Shown: one piece after another, positions 40,846-51,168 of the stretch
Layout: each line of letters begins with the position of its first letter
Position numbering within the stretch: position 1 is the first letter of the stretch
Origin: CAYSCW01 sp964429795
Lineage (GTDB): Bacteria; Acidobacteriota; Aminicenantia; Aminicenantales; Aminicenantaceae
Reading direction: 5' to 3'
Length of the DNA: 64,000 nt
NCBI GenBank assembly: GCA_964429795.1
Contig: CAYSCW010000007.1
Coordinates: forward strand, 32,011 to 96,010
Notes under the pieces: generated by a model
Seen by the model: only the letters and a program-made list of their open reading frames with translations
Databases searched by the model: none
Told to the model about the DNA's origin: nothing
Translations under genes and position numbers: made by a program

Positions 40846-43275
40846 ATGCAAAACATTAGTGATCAATCGGAAATGATCAAGAACATTCCCTTGATTCCTT
40901 TGAGGGATTTGGTTGTTTTTCCTTCCACTCTTGTCCCTTTCATCATTGGACGCTCATCCTCTATCAAAGCATTGGAGATGGCTGTCGAGAAAGACAAGAT
41001 GATCTTTTTATCGGCTCAGATGGACGCTTCTGTGGACGACCCCACTCCTAAGGATATTTACTCCATGGGGATTATTGCCAAGATCATCCGAGCAATCAAT
41101 ATGGACAACAAGAACGTCAAGGTGATCGTTGAAGGAAAAAGAAGAGCACGGATTATCGAATATCTCAGCACTTATCCATTTTATCAAGTCTTGGCCAAAG
41201 AAATTAGGGAGATCGAAGTCCACAGCTCAGAAGTCAGAGAAATCCTCAAACGGGTGTTGACTCTCTTTGAGGATTATCTCAAACTTAGCCAACACACTAA
41301 TTTCGAATCTATCGTTCCCGCTTTGAAGGATAACAGTCCGGAAAGGATTGCTGATATCATCGCTTCTCACCTTTATCTGCCTCTGGAGGAAAAGCAGAAT
41401 CTGCTGGAGACCATCAACACCATGGAGAGGATGCAAAGGTTGAATTTCGTCTTAGAGAACGAGATTCTAAAGGTTCATTCCAAACTCAGAGGAGGGAGCG
41501 GCAAGAAACAGACCCGTCGGAGAAGCCCCTTCCTGGAGCCGGGGCAAAAAGTCTTTCCTCCTGGCTTAGGGTACAGGAAGGAGGATCAGCCCAACGAGAT
41601 TGAAGAACTCAAGAGCAAGGTGGAAAAGGCGAAAATGCACAAGGATGCAGAAGAGAAAGCCTACAAAGAGATCGAAAGATTAGAATCCATGCCTCCCATG
41701 TCTGCAGAAGCAACTGTCTGTCGCAATTATCTCGATTGGCTTATTTCCTTGCCATGGGAGAAAAAATCGAGAGAGAAAAGAGACCTAAAAAGGGCAGAAC
41801 AGATACTGAATGAGGATCACTATGGATTGGAGAAGGTCAAAGAGAGAATTTTGGAGTACCTATCCATCCGTCAACTGGTGAAAAATCCCAAGGGAGTCAT
41901 CCTTGGGTTTATCGGTCCTCCTGGAGTAGGGAAGAGTTCTCTGGGGCGATCTATAGCTCGAGCCACAGGGAGAAATTTCGTCCGTCTCTCTCTTGGTGGA
42001 GTACGTGATGAAGCTGAGGTCAGAGGACATCGCAGAACCTACATCGGCGCCTATCCGGGAAGAATTATCCAGATGATCAAACGGGCGGGGACAAAAAACC
42101 CTGTCTTTCTTTTGGATGAAGTAGATAAGATGAGTGTGGACTTTAGAGGGGATCCTGCCTCAGCCTTGATGGAGGTTTTAGACCCTGAGCAGAACAACAC
42201 CTTCTTGGACCACTACATCGACACAGATTTTGACCTTTCACAAGTGATGTTTATCGTCACCGCTAATATGATAGAACCTATTCCCAGGCCTTTGTTCGAC
42301 AGGATGGAAGTCATCCGTATTCCCGGTTACACAGAGGATGAAAAACTCCAGATCGGCAAACAATTCCTCTTACCCAAACAGATAAAGATCCACGGTCTTA
42401 AAGAGAATAACCTCAAAATATCGGATAAAGCCTTCATGAAGCTCATTCGCCAATACACTCGAGAAGCTGGAGTCAGAAACTTAGAGAGAGAAATCACATC
42501 CATCTGCCGCAAGGTGGTCAAGAAAGTGGTGTCCAAAGGAAAGTCACACCAGGAATCGGTCACTCCCAAAAATCTGGAAAGATATCTGGGCATTCCTCGA
42601 TACAGGCGGTATGAGATCGATAGGAAGGATGAGGTGGGGGTGGCCATCGGTATGGCATGGACCGAATTTGGAGGAGAACTTCTCACTTTTGAAGTGACCA
42701 AAGTGCATGGCAAAGGGAACTTTATGCTTACCGGCCAGCTCGGAGAAATCATGCAAGAGTCGGCCCAAGCCGCTTTCAGTTATGTGAAAGGGAAGATTTT
42801 TGAGCTAAACATAGCCAAGGATTTACATAAAAACTTCGACATTCATATTCACGTGCCCGAGGTTGCTACACCCAAGGAAGGTCCCTCCGCAGGGATAACC
42901 ATCGCCACATCTATTATTTCTCTGTTGACAGAGATTCCAGTAAGCAAGAAGGTGGTCATGACAGGGGAGATCACCCTGAAGGGAAGAGTGCTCGCTGTCG
43001 GTGGAATCAAAGAGAAACTGCTGGCTGCCCACAGAGAGGGCATTCGCAAAGTCATCATTCCCTTGGATAACAAGCCTGACTTGAGTGATATTCCTAAGAA
43101 CATAAAGGAGAATATGGCCATCCACTTTGTTGAAAGGATGGACGAAGTCCTGGAGGTTGCCTTAACCAAACCCTTGCCTCAGAGGCCAAAAAAGGGGAAA
43201 GTTCCTCTATCTGCAGAGCTTTCTGAGAGGCAAGGTACAGGAGAAGGCCCCCAGGAACCTCCTCTAACTCATTGA
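40846..43275 (+). CDS. lon: ATP-dependent Lon protease
   Basis: An 809-residue AAA+ protease degrading misfolded and regulatory proteins. The N-terminal substrate domain is IPLIPLRDLVVFPSTLVPF. Walker A is GPPGVGKSSLG and Walker B FLLDEVDKM. The proteolytic dyad is S681 in PKEGPSAGIT and K724 in GGIKEKLLAA. The length and arrangement are those of the LonA type. It starts 3 bases after clpX and its tail is short and proline/glycine-rich. Confidence 0.97.
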   Translation: MQNISDQSEMIKNIPLIPLRDLVVFPSTLVPFIIGRSSSIKALEMAVEKDKMIFLSAQMDASVDDPTPKDIYSMGIIAKIIRAINMDNKNVKVIVEGKRRARIIEYLSTYPFYQVLAKEIREIEVHSSEVREILKRVLTLFEDYLKLSQHTNFESIVPALKDNSPERIADIIASHLYLPLEEKQNLLETINTMERMQRLNFVLENEILKVHSKLRGGSGKKQTRRRSPFLEPGQKVFPPGLGYRKEDQPNEIEELKSKVEKAKMHKDAEEKAYKEIERLESMPPMSAEATVCRNYLDWLISLPWEKKSREKRDLKRAEQILNEDHYGLEKVKERILEYLSIRQLVKNPKGVILGFIGPPGVGKSSLGRSIARATGRNFVRLSLGGVRDEAEVRGHRRTYIGAYPGRIIQMIKRAGTKNPVFLLDEVDKMSVDFRGDPASALMEVLDPEQNNTFLDHYIDTDFDLSQVMFIVTANMIEPIPRPLFDRMEVIRIPGYTEDEKLQIGKQFLLPKQIKIHGLKENNLKISDKAFMKLIRQYTREAGVRNLEREITSICRKVVKKVVSKGKSHQESVTPKNLERYLGIPRYRRYEIDRKDEVGVAIGMAWTEFGGELLTFEVTKVHGKGNFMLTGQLGEIMQESAQAAFSYVKGKIFELNIAKDLHKNFDIHIHVPEVATPKEGPSAGITIATSIISLLTEIPVSKKVVMTGEITLKGRVLAVGGIKEKLLAAHREGIRKVIIPLDNKPDLSDIPKNIKENMAIHFVERMDEVLEVALTKPLPQRPKKGKVPLSAELSERQGTGEGPQEPPLTH

Positions 43276-43349
43276 TTTCAAAAGAATAAAGATATATTTT
43301 CATCAAAATCACATACAAAGTATTAAATTAACAAAAAAGAGGTAAAAAA

Positions 43350-44630
43350 ATGAAAGAGTACAATTTAGCTGAACTTGAAGAGAAAGAAACAGCTCAACTA
43401 AAGAGGCTCGCTTCTCAATTTGGTATTTCTGATGATGAGACAGAAGATTCCAACAGGCACAACCTCATATTCAAGGTCTTGGAAGCTCAAGCCAAGAAGA
43501 ACGGCCTGCTCTTTTCTGAAGGAGTGCTGGAGTGTCTCGATGATGGTTTTGGTTTCTTGAGAGCGCCTGAATTCAGTTATCTGCCCAGCCAAGATGACAT
43601 TTATGTTTCTCCCTCACAGATAAGAAAATTCCAGCTTCGCACTGGAGATACCATTTCTGGAATCGTCCGGCCTCCTAAGAACGGAGAGAAGTACTTTGCT
43701 CTTATTAAGATCGAAGCCATCAACTTTGCCCATCCAGATTTCGTTCTCGATGCCAGAAGAAATATCCAATTCGAAAACTTGACTCCTTTGTATCCGTTTG
43801 AGAAAGTCAAGTTGGAAGACGGAGAGCGCAAGAATCTCAATGCCCGAGTGATGGATCTGCTCACTCCCATCGGAAAAGGGCAGAGGGGCTTGATCGTTTC
43901 TCCCCCTCGCGCCGGTAAAACCACACTGTTGAAGACTATTGCCAAGTCGATCGAAAAGAACCATCCTGAAATTTTCCTGATTGTCCTTCTAGTAGCAGAA
44001 CGGCCGGAAGAAGTCACCGACTTTCAAAGGAGCATAACTGGAGAAGTTGTGGCTTCGACTTTTGATGAACCTCCTATTCGAAACGCACAGGTGGCCAACA
44101 TCGTGCTGGAAAAGGCCAAAAGACTGGTCGAGATCAAAAGAGATGTGGCAGTCTTACTGGACAGTATTACCCGATTGGCACGGGCCCACAATGCCATCAT
44201 CCCTCCATCTGGGAAAGTGCTCTCGGGTGGAATCGATGCCAATGCTCTGAACAAGCCCAAGAAGTTTTTCGGTTCAGCCAGAAAAGTGGAGGAGGGAGGA
44301 AGCTTGACCATCATCGCCACTGCCCTGATCGATACAGGAAGCCGTATGGATGAAGTCATATTTGAAGAGTTCAAGGGAACAGGCAACCTGGAGATCAACC
44401 TTGACCGGCGTCTTGTGGACAAAAGGCTCTTTCCAGCCATCGACATCAGCCGCTCTGGGACCAGAAAAGAGGAACTTCTGATCAATGACAATGAGCTGAA
44501 TCGGATCTGGATTTTGCGGAAAGTATTGAGTCAGTTGAGTGAAGTAGAAGCCATGGAGTTATTACTGGAAAAATTATCCAAGACAAAGAAAAATTCGGAT
44601 TTCCTGGGGGCCATGAGCAAGGGCCTGTGA
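43350..44630 (+). CDS. rho: Transcription termination factor Rho
   Basis: A 426-residue hexameric RNA helicase. The N-terminal helical lid is followed by the cold-shock-like RNA-binding domain (GVLECLDDGFGFLRAP, DDIYVSPSQIRKFQLRTGD), the Walker A PPRAGKTTLLK, the Q-loop/R-loop region and the ATPase C-domain (VLLDSITRLARAHN, GGIDANALNKPKKFFGSARK, GTGNLEINLDRR). There is no large insertion. It follows lon by 74 bases. An active Rho agrees with the scarcity of classical hairpin-T-tract terminators in this window. Confidence 0.96.
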   Translation: MKEYNLAELEEKETAQLKRLASQFGISDDETEDSNRHNLIFKVLEAQAKKNGLLFSEGVLECLDDGFGFLRAPEFSYLPSQDDIYVSPSQIRKFQLRTGDTISGIVRPPKNGEKYFALIKIEAINFAHPDFVLDARRNIQFENLTPLYPFEKVKLEDGERKNLNARVMDLLTPIGKGQRGLIVSPPRAGKTTLLKTIAKSIEKNHPEIFLIVLLVAERPEEVTDFQRSITGEVVASTFDEPPIRNAQVANIVLEKAKRLVEIKRDVAVLLDSITRLARAHNAIIPPSGKVLSGGIDANALNKPKKFFGSARKVEEGGSLTIIATALIDTGSRMDEVIFEEFKGTGNLEINLDRRLVDKRLFPAIDISRSGTRKEELLINDNELNRIWILRKVLSQLSEVEAMELLLEKLSKTKKNSDFLGAMSKGL

Positions 44631-44754
44631 TGCATTCCGTTTTCCTGCGATCCTTCCTCTTAATTTCTCATCCCATTTCATCCTTTTAAGTCCTTCACAT
44701 AACCTTTATGTCTTTTTCTATGGAAAACCCTGCCGCTCTTACGCACCAGCCGTT

Positions 44755-44946
44755 TTATCTGAAAACCATGGTGTAAAGCCAGTAGAGGAAAAACAGGACA
44801 TAAACAGCGAGCAGAACCCAGGCGATAATCGAGAATGTTTCATTGAGGCGCTTGAGGAAAGGGGAGTGTTCCTGTTTTCTACGGTTGATCCTGGAAATGA
44901 TATAGACCAGTGCCAGAATCGCCAGGAAAAACAGCCATTTGCGCAT
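44755..44946 (-). CDS. Small two-helix membrane protein
   Basis: A 63-residue protein with hydrophobic helices at about 4-20 and 38-60 separated by a basic loop (RINRRKQEHSPFLKR). GAGGAG lies 11 bases before the ATG, a little far. No family recognised. It is divergently placed to the methyltransferase gene and ends 125 bases after rho. The low length and lack of homology make it a moderate call, but the amphipathic two-helix pattern and ribosome site are not those of a typical shadow frame. Confidence 0.5.
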   Translation of the reverse strand: MRKWLFFLAILALVYIISRINRRKQEHSPFLKRLNETFSIIAWVLLAVYVLFFLYWLYTMVFR

Positions 44947-45098
44947 CAGAAACCGGACTCCTCACCGACCATACTGAGACGGTCAAAGGCATTATTAGAG
45001 AAAGACCGGTTTTAGTCAAGGTTTCACCTATTCCTAAAATAAGAGCTTGCTCAATCAATAAAGGCAATGATAAAAATATATCTTCTTTGGATAAGGCC

Positions 45099-45779
45099 AT
45101 GGGTGATTATTATCAAGACAAGCTTTCTGCCGAGAGGCTAAAACGATGTTATGAGATTGCCTCACCCCGGGTTCAACAGTATTTAAAAGCCGAGATCGCT
45201 TATGCCTTGGAAAAGATTCATGCTGGTGACATTGTTCTTGAACTCGGATGCGGATACGGGCGAATACTTCCTGCGCTCGCTCAAAGGGCCGGAACAGTCA
45301 TCGGTATTGATACCTCTCTTGCCAGCTTAGTTCTGGCGGGCAAGATGCTCGTTGACATTTCCAATTGTCGCCTTATGAATATGAACGCAGTGCAGTTTGC
45401 TTTTAATGATCGAGTTTTCGATTGTGTGATCTGCATTCAGAACGGGATTTCGGCATTCCATGTGGATCAGAGAGACTTGGTTCGTGAAAGTGCTCGTGTG
45501 ACCAAACCAGGGGGGAGAGTTTTATTTTCGAGCTACTCTGATAAATTTTGGGAAGAAAGATTAAAGTGGTTCGAAAAGCAGTCAGAAGCCGGACTCCTGG
45601 GAGAGATTGACTACGGAAGGACACGAAACGGTGTCATCGTGTGTAAAGACGGCTTCACGGCAACAACAGTGCGACCAGACGAGTTTCTAGCATTGACTGG
45701 AGAGTTGAACCTCGATACGCAGATTGTCGAAGTAGATGAGTCAAGCGTATTTTGTGAGATTATTCTTCCCAGAAGCTAA
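45099..45779 (+). CDS. Class I SAM-dependent methyltransferase
   Basis: A 226-residue methyltransferase. The frame is open from 44910, but the segment MGDYYQDKLSAERLKRCYE is the typical start of this family, so the ATG at 45099 is chosen. Motif I is VLELGCGYGRILPALA (SAM-binding GxGxG), followed by VIGIDTS, the post-II region FDCVICIQNGISAF and TKPGGRVLFSSYS. The acceptor is unknown. It resembles stand-alone methyltransferases found in archaea and bacteria. The upstream part of the long frame overlaps the small membrane-protein gene on the other strand and is not supported. Confidence 0.85.
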   Translation: MGDYYQDKLSAERLKRCYEIASPRVQQYLKAEIAYALEKIHAGDIVLELGCGYGRILPALAQRAGTVIGIDTSLASLVLAGKMLVDISNCRLMNMNAVQFAFNDRVFDCVICIQNGISAFHVDQRDLVRESARVTKPGGRVLFSSYSDKFWEERLKWFEKQSEAGLLGEIDYGRTRNGVIVCKDGFTATTVRPDEFLALTGELNLDTQIVEVDESSVFCEIILPRS

Positions 45780-45841
45780 AATTAATAAAATTGACTTCCC
45801 TTTTTTCACTGATATGAGTTAATTCACTGACAATCCGCCGA

Positions 45842-48800
45842 CTATCTCTTGGGATATGGCGACCGCTCAGGCTTTTTGGGAGGATTCTTCTCCAGTTCCT
45901 CGAGGATAACTTCTATGGCTTTTTCAAGTTGGGCGTCACGGCCGGCCATATAATCGACAGGCAGTTCCTCAACTTCAATATCCGGAGGAACACCCACATT
46001 TTCCACGATAAAGCCGTCTTCGGTCCAGATAGCGATGTTGGGTGCCGTCACATAACCGCCGTCCATCAGAACGGGAAATCCGAGAACTCCAACCAGACCA
46101 CCCCAGGTCCTCTTCCCAACCAGCTTACCGAGCTTGAACTTGCGGAACATCCAGGGCAGGAGATCCCCCCCAGAGCCGGCCAGCTCGTTGATCAACATCA
46201 CTTTTGGACCCAAGATGGAGGCACTTGGTGTTCTTATGTCTTCACCGTACCGTGTGTTCCAATAACAGGTTAAGGGACGCCTGAGGATATCAATGTAGTA
46301 ATCTGCTACCTGGCCGCCACCGTTGTACCTCTCGTCGATGATGATGGCATCCTTGTGAGATTGAGGAAAAAAGTAGCGCTTAAAATAGGTGTGTCCTAGG
46401 GTGGCGGTGTTCGGGACATACACATAAGCAACACGCCCATTCGTGGCCTCATCGACTTTTTTCAGGTTGCCTTCTACCCAGTTGCGGTTCCTCAGAGCAT
46501 ATTCGCTTTTGAGGGGTACAACCTGCACTGTCCGAGCATTCGCTCCATCGGGATCAGGGCCGACTGTGATCTCGATAATTTTCTCGGCCGTGTTTTCGAA
46601 CAGGCTGAATAGGTTTGTCGGTGGTCTGAGCTCTTTACCCTGTACGGCCAGCAGGTATTCGCCTTCCTTGACATCCACGCCAGGCTCGGTAAGCGGCGAT
46701 CTCAGCTCGGGATTCCAATTCAGTCCTCCGTAAACCTGCTTGAACTGGTAACGTCCATTGGCGATCACATAGTCCGTACCGAGGAGACCTCCGGGCACAC
46801 GTTTCGGTTCATCTAAGAAATCACCGCCCCCGGTTCGATGATGACCGACAGCTAGCTCACTGCACATCCACTGAATCAGCCTGTTCAGGTCGAGGCGACA
46901 AGACAGATGAGGAAGAAAGACCTCATATTTTTTCTTCATCTCCTCCCAGTTTACGCCATGCATGTTGGGATCATAAAAATAGTCGCGGTTGATCCGCCAG
47001 GCTTCATAAAAGATCTGTTTCCATTCCGCTTTCGGGTCGATCAAGACCTCGATAGCCTCTGTATTGATTTTTCCTTCTCCTGGCTTGAATGGCTTGCCGG
47101 CAGATGCGATGCCCATAGTGTTTCTGGTCCAGTAGAGTATTTTCTTATTATCGGCAGAGAGTTTATACCCATTGATCCCTGCGACGAGAGTCTCAGTTTT
47201 GCGTTTCTTCAGGTCGAACATGTTGAGCTTGGCCTCATTTTCAGGAAACCTGGAGCTGTCGGGGAGGGATTCGAGATAATAGATCTGCCCCTCTTCTCCA
47301 GCCTGGAGGTTGAGATAACTTCCTGCCGGGACGGGAAGTGCGACAATTCGGTGATTCAACCCTTCAAAGTCGACAGAAAAACTAGGTTCTTTCTTGTCCT
47401 CCTTCTTTGGCTTTTCTTTCTCTGCCTTTTCCTCATCCTCTTTTTTCTCCTTCTCAGTTCCCTTTTCCTCATCGCTTTCTTTGGCCAGGGGAGAGGGAAT
47501 GTCTTTCTTCAATACCGCTAAATAAATGGAACTGGTCATCCGCATATCAGCGTTGGACATGGCAAACCAATGTTTCACGGGTCCCGCATCTGTCGAGGCG
47601 AAGAAATAGAGATATTTCCCGCTCTTATCGAAAACCGGGTTGATGACCTCACTCAAACCGTCCGTAACTGGAAAGGATTTATCCTGTTCGATGGAATACA
47701 GATAAACCTTCTGTATATAGGCTTGGGTGTTCAGGGTGTAAGCAATCCATTTGGAATCCGGAGACCAGACAGAGCTGATGGTTCTCAAGTCCTCCGGTCC
47801 ATACATGTACTCAGATCCAATTTTCTTGACCACACCGGTCTTCAAATCGATCCAGTACAGCGACCAGGAATTATCCACAAAAGAGATTTTCTGATTATCG
47901 GGTGACCAGACAGGCGTGTTGTAAAAGCCATTCCCGTCTATTTTGAACTTCTTGGGCTCGCCCTTTCCATCCTGGCTGACGAGATGAAGCTCATACTCTC
48001 CCGATTCATCGGAAAAATAAGCGATGCGTTTCCCATCCGGAGACCAGGCCGGAGAACGCTCGTGGGCACCAGGCGTATTGGTGAGGATACGAGGATCCCC
48101 TTTCTCTGCAGGCACAGTCACGATCTCTCCGCGAAACTCCAGTGAAGCTCTCGCCCCAGAAGGAGAAATATCGGCATCACGGATGTACCGGAAACCCTTA
48201 TCATAGCGCGGTCGAACACCAAGCAGGTCAGAGGCAACTCCGATAGTCAGCTTTTGACTCTGGGCAGACTTCAGGTCAAAGACATGCAGATGGGCGGCCT
48301 GTTCGTAGATAATCTTTCCCCCTTCAGCAGAGACAGACAGAACAGGAAAGTCATGATGATGGGTAAGCTGTTCGATACCTTTGGTGTCCACATCAAAGGC
48401 AAATAGGTTAAACTCACTGTTTCGGTCTGAAAGAAAGTAGATTTTATTCCCCATCCACACGGGGACAAAATCATTGCAGCCTCCGCCGGGCTGAGGGATC
48501 TTCTCCACGGATTGATCGCTGAATGAATAAATCCAGATCGTGGAATGGGTGCCCCCTCGATAGCGCTTCCACTGTTGGAAGGCTTCAGGCAGCGGATTGT
48601 AAGCGATGCGTTTGCCATCTGGAGAATAGGAGGCGCGGAAAACCTTTGGCAGTTCGATCAAAGCCGGCATGCCGCCATCGAGTGATGCTGTATAGAGCTG
48701 AAAGTTACCTCTGGCAAAAGCATTGCGCATAGAAACGAAGATGACAGCGGAACCATCCGGGGTAAATCCGCGCACGATATCGGGACCAGGATGCCAGGTC

Positions 48801-49120
48801 AAGCGCTTGGGGACACCGCCTTCAACAGGGACAACATAGACATCCACGTTGCCATCGTATTCGCCGCTGAAGGCGATGAATTTGCCGTCAGGAGAGAAGG
48901 CTGGATCAGATTCAGAACCTTGGACAGACGTCAAGCGCCGGACATTGGTTCCATCGATATCAGCCACCCAGAGATCGTTTGCATAAAAGAACGCAATATT
49001 CGTCTCGCTTATAGCCGGCTGGCTCAACATCTTGGTATCTTTGATGTCAATACCAGAGGAGATGGCGAGCGGCAGGAGAATGATAAAGGCTAAGAGTGCA
49101 AATTTTTTGGATTTTTTCAT
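45842..49120 (-). CDS. Tricorn-type protease (S41), secreted
   Basis: A 1092-residue protease with a signal peptide (about 1-22). Two propeller regions (about 35-340 and 345-560; SPDGKFIAF, SPDGKRIAY blades) precede a charged insertion (about 555-595, K/E-rich). The PDZ-like and S41 core domain then carries YEVFLPHLSCRLDLNR, HHRTGGGD (catalytic-type His) and the nucleophile serine near residue 983 in NELAGSGGDLLPW, and ends ELPVDYMAGRDAQLEKA. Tricorn trims peptides produced by other proteases, but a secreted bacterial version acts outside the cytoplasm. AAAGGAGG precedes ATG. The propeller gene lies upstream in the same direction. Confidence 0.93.
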   Translation of the reverse strand: MKKSKKFALLAFIILLPLAISSGIDIKDTKMLSQPAISETNIAFFYANDLWVADIDGTNVRRLTSVQGSESDPAFSPDGKFIAFSGEYDGNVDVYVVPVEGGVPKRLTWHPGPDIVRGFTPDGSAVIFVSMRNAFARGNFQLYTASLDGGMPALIELPKVFRASYSPDGKRIAYNPLPEAFQQWKRYRGGTHSTIWIYSFSDQSVEKIPQPGGGCNDFVPVWMGNKIYFLSDRNSEFNLFAFDVDTKGIEQLTHHHDFPVLSVSAEGGKIIYEQAAHLHVFDLKSAQSQKLTIGVASDLLGVRPRYDKGFRYIRDADISPSGARASLEFRGEIVTVPAEKGDPRILTNTPGAHERSPAWSPDGKRIAYFSDESGEYELHLVSQDGKGEPKKFKIDGNGFYNTPVWSPDNQKISFVDNSWSLYWIDLKTGVVKKIGSEYMYGPEDLRTISSVWSPDSKWIAYTLNTQAYIQKVYLYSIEQDKSFPVTDGLSEVINPVFDKSGKYLYFFASTDAGPVKHWFAMSNADMRMTSSIYLAVLKKDIPSPLAKESDEEKGTEKEKKEDEEKAEKEKPKKEDKKEPSFSVDFEGLNHRIVALPVPAGSYLNLQAGEEGQIYYLESLPDSSRFPENEAKLNMFDLKKRKTETLVAGINGYKLSADNKKILYWTRNTMGIASAGKPFKPGEGKINTEAIEVLIDPKAEWKQIFYEAWRINRDYFYDPNMHGVNWEEMKKKYEVFLPHLSCRLDLNRLIQWMCSELAVGHHRTGGGDFLDEPKRVPGGLLGTDYVIANGRYQFKQVYGGLNWNPELRSPLTEPGVDVKEGEYLLAVQGKELRPPTNLFSLFENTAEKIIEITVGPDPDGANARTVQVVPLKSEYALRNRNWVEGNLKKVDEATNGRVAYVYVPNTATLGHTYFKRYFFPQSHKDAIIIDERYNGGGQVADYYIDILRRPLTCYWNTRYGEDIRTPSASILGPKVMLINELAGSGGDLLPWMFRKFKLGKLVGKRTWGGLVGVLGFPVLMDGGYVTAPNIAIWTEDGFIVENVGVPPDIEVEELPVDYMAGRDAQLEKAIEVILEELEKNPPKKPERSPYPKR

Positions 49121-49218
49121 GTGTTCCTCCTTTTCTTTATGATTAATGTGCCCTCCGCATATTGTGGAAGCTGAGGTGAAGTTAACATCTGGATTTGGGT
49201 CTTTGTAGACCGGCTTAA

Positions 49219-50346
49219 CTAACGTTCCCAGCGGACTCCGTATTTTTTGATGATCTTAAGGCCTTCCTCGTCTTCTTCGTAAGAGTAGACTTTCCCATTT
49301 TTCCAGACACGGATATCCATCTTGGACGGAAACCTGGCGATATACACTCCCTCGGTGTCGAAGACATCGAATATAAACTCGTCTTTATTTTTCCCTTTCT
49401 CCCATGTACGGACAAAGATCCGGCCATCTTCATCCAGAGTGAAGGATTGGAAAGGTGGAAATGTCTTGGGAAATTCGAACATCTCACGCACGTTGACTGC
49501 GCCCATGTCGGGGATTCTTTCCAGTATTTCTTCGATATCTTTTTCGGTGACTTTCTGCGGCTCATAGTCCTTTTTGATGCTTTTTACATGTTCTCCTTCA
49601 GGAGTGTAAACTTTGATTTCGTAGTCGAGGTTCCGGCTATAGTAGATGTTCCCGGAGCTGTCGAATTGATAGGCAGAGAGCATGTCCATGAAGTTCATTT
49701 TATTCCCTGATCCTGGAACTGGAATGGCAAATTCGATTTTATCGAGAGGAAACAGGGATTTCAGTTCCGGATCGAGTTTTTTGATCTCGAAGAACAATTT
49801 CTGTCCCTCAACCATCATTTCCCTTCCCATGAAATTTCCTTTAGGACCCATGAGGAGCGCGACCAGGGCCATCCTGTCCGCTAAGGATATATGCTTGATG
49901 TAAGTGCCTTCCAGAGTAAAGTAGACCAGCTTCCTTGCTGTGGCATCCTCAATGATCAATTTGTTATCGGGAGTGAGATGGATTCCGGCCGGCATATCCA
50001 GCTCCCCCGGGCCTTGACCCTGTTCACCGAACGAGCGGACAAACCGACCAGCCTCATCAAACACTTTGATTTTGCGGTCTTTAAAATCGAGGGCATAGAT
50101 GGTCCCGCTGTCGTCCACGACAAAGTTGGAGACCTCAGAGAATGATTTATCAGGGTCATCCGACTTGCCGATGACGCATTCCAGCTCAAAACTGACTCTG
50201 GAGGGAACGCCTCGGGGAGGCTGAGGTTTTTTCTTGTTCTGGATGATTTTGACTTTGTCAACGGTTTTGACTTTTTGTCCTTCGGTGTAGGAAATAAACC
50301 CTATGATCAGAAGCAAACACAGCATCAGACGGATAAAAACTTTCAT
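49219..50346 (-). CDS. Secreted six-bladed beta-propeller (NHL-like) protein
   Basis: A 375-residue protein with a signal peptide (about 1-23). Blade patterns are NFVVDDSGTIYALDFKDRKIKVFDEAGRF-type, then FGEQGQGPGELDMPAGIHL and FDSSGNIYYSR, EDGRIFVRTWEK. This is the 6-bladed beta-propeller/NHL family common in Bacteroidetes and Acidobacteria-type genomes. Such proteins bind partners or carbohydrates and are usually not enzymes. GAGGTG precedes ATG. The gap to the tricorn gene is 98 bases; co-transcription is likely and joint work on exported proteins is inference. Confidence 0.85.
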   Translation of the reverse strand: MKVFIRLMLCLLLIIGFISYTEGQKVKTVDKVKIIQNKKKPQPPRGVPSRVSFELECVIGKSDDPDKSFSEVSNFVVDDSGTIYALDFKDRKIKVFDEAGRFVRSFGEQGQGPGELDMPAGIHLTPDNKLIIEDATARKLVYFTLEGTYIKHISLADRMALVALLMGPKGNFMGREMMVEGQKLFFEIKKLDPELKSLFPLDKIEFAIPVPGSGNKMNFMDMLSAYQFDSSGNIYYSRNLDYEIKVYTPEGEHVKSIKKDYEPQKVTEKDIEEILERIPDMGAVNVREMFEFPKTFPPFQSFTLDEDGRIFVRTWEKGKNKDEFIFDVFDTEGVYIARFPSKMDIRVWKNGKVYSYEEDEEGLKIIKKYGVRWER

Positions 50347-50685
50347 GACACACCTCTATTGATTTATATTATTATACGGAATTTTATTCAATGAGTTTAG
50401 AAATCTGTCTATATATGCCTTTATCGTCAATGTCGTCCTGCAGGTTTTCATGTTCTCCAGTTCGTTCCAAAAGCCTCTATTTGCCGGGTTTATTTTGCAC
50501 TCAAATCTTTAACTTTTTTTTGTTCATGTTTTCCTCTTTTTCTTGTTTTTATCCATTACGGGGATAATATGAAGATGAAAATTACTTGAATTGGCTCAGA
50601 ATCTCTGTGGTTGATCCATTGTTTCCATATCATTTGGCGTGATTATTTGTTATGATAATCGGAAAAATTGAATCAAGGAGGCAAC
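50347..50685. other. AT-rich divergent intergenic region
   Basis: 339 bases with T-rich tracts and no gene. A 6-bp inverted repeat, GATTAT...ATAATC (50641-50660), overlaps a possible -10 box TATGAT (50651-50656) before the VOC gene and could be a promoter/operator. No T, K or Q repeat is present. Confidence 0.35.
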
Positions 50686-51168
50686 ATGGCAGAAAAAGCT
50701 CCTCAACCCGTACCGGAAGGAATGCATACTATCACCATTAACCTCTGGTTTAATGGAGATTGTAAGGAAGCAGTTGATTTCTACAAAAAAGCTTTTGGAG
50801 CCGAACTCGCCGCACCCCCTGTCCCCACGCCCGATGGCAAAGGGATTATGCATGTCATGCTTAAGCTGGGAGATTCGCATCTTATGATGGCGGATGCCTG
50901 GCCCGGAAATTGGGAACAGGGACCTAAAGAAAGCGCCAGTGCCAGTATGTGGCTTTATGTGGATGACTGCGATGTTCTCTATAATCAAGCCGTTAATGCT
51001 GGCTGTGAAGTGTTGGAGCCGATGATGGATGCGTTCTGGGGTGATCGAAACGGCAAGGTGAGAGATCCCTTTGGACATTGCTGGTCAATTGCCAGTCATA
51101 AGTGGATTTTCACAGAAGAGGAAATGCAGGAACGAATGCAGGCGTGGTTGAAAGGAAGGTCTCAATGA
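50686..51168 (+). CDS. VOC (glyoxalase/PhnB-like) family protein
   Basis: A 160-residue protein with the paired beta-alpha-beta-beta-beta units of the vicinal-oxygen-chelate fold: ITINLWFNGDCKEAVDFYKKAFGAE, MHVMLKLGDSHLMMADAWPG, SMWLYVDDCDVLYNQAV and VRDPFGHCWSIASH. It resembles PhnB-type proteins whose substrates are mostly unknown. The upstream frame is open from 50668, but AAGGAGG lies 5 bases before ATG 50686. Its stop overlaps the M14 peptidase start (ATGA). Confidence 0.88.
   Translation: MAEKAPQPVPEGMHTITINLWFNGDCKEAVDFYKKAFGAELAAPPVPTPDGKGIMHVMLKLGDSHLMMADAWPGNWEQGPKESASASMWLYVDDCDVLYNQAVNAGCEVLEPMMDAFWGDRNGKVRDPFGHCWSIASHKWIFTEEEMQERMQAWLKGRSQ

Noticed and set aside
44910..45098. 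N-terminal extension of the methyltransferase frame
   Set aside because: The residues before MGDYYQDKLSAERL do not resemble the family and overlap the small membrane-protein gene on the other strand.
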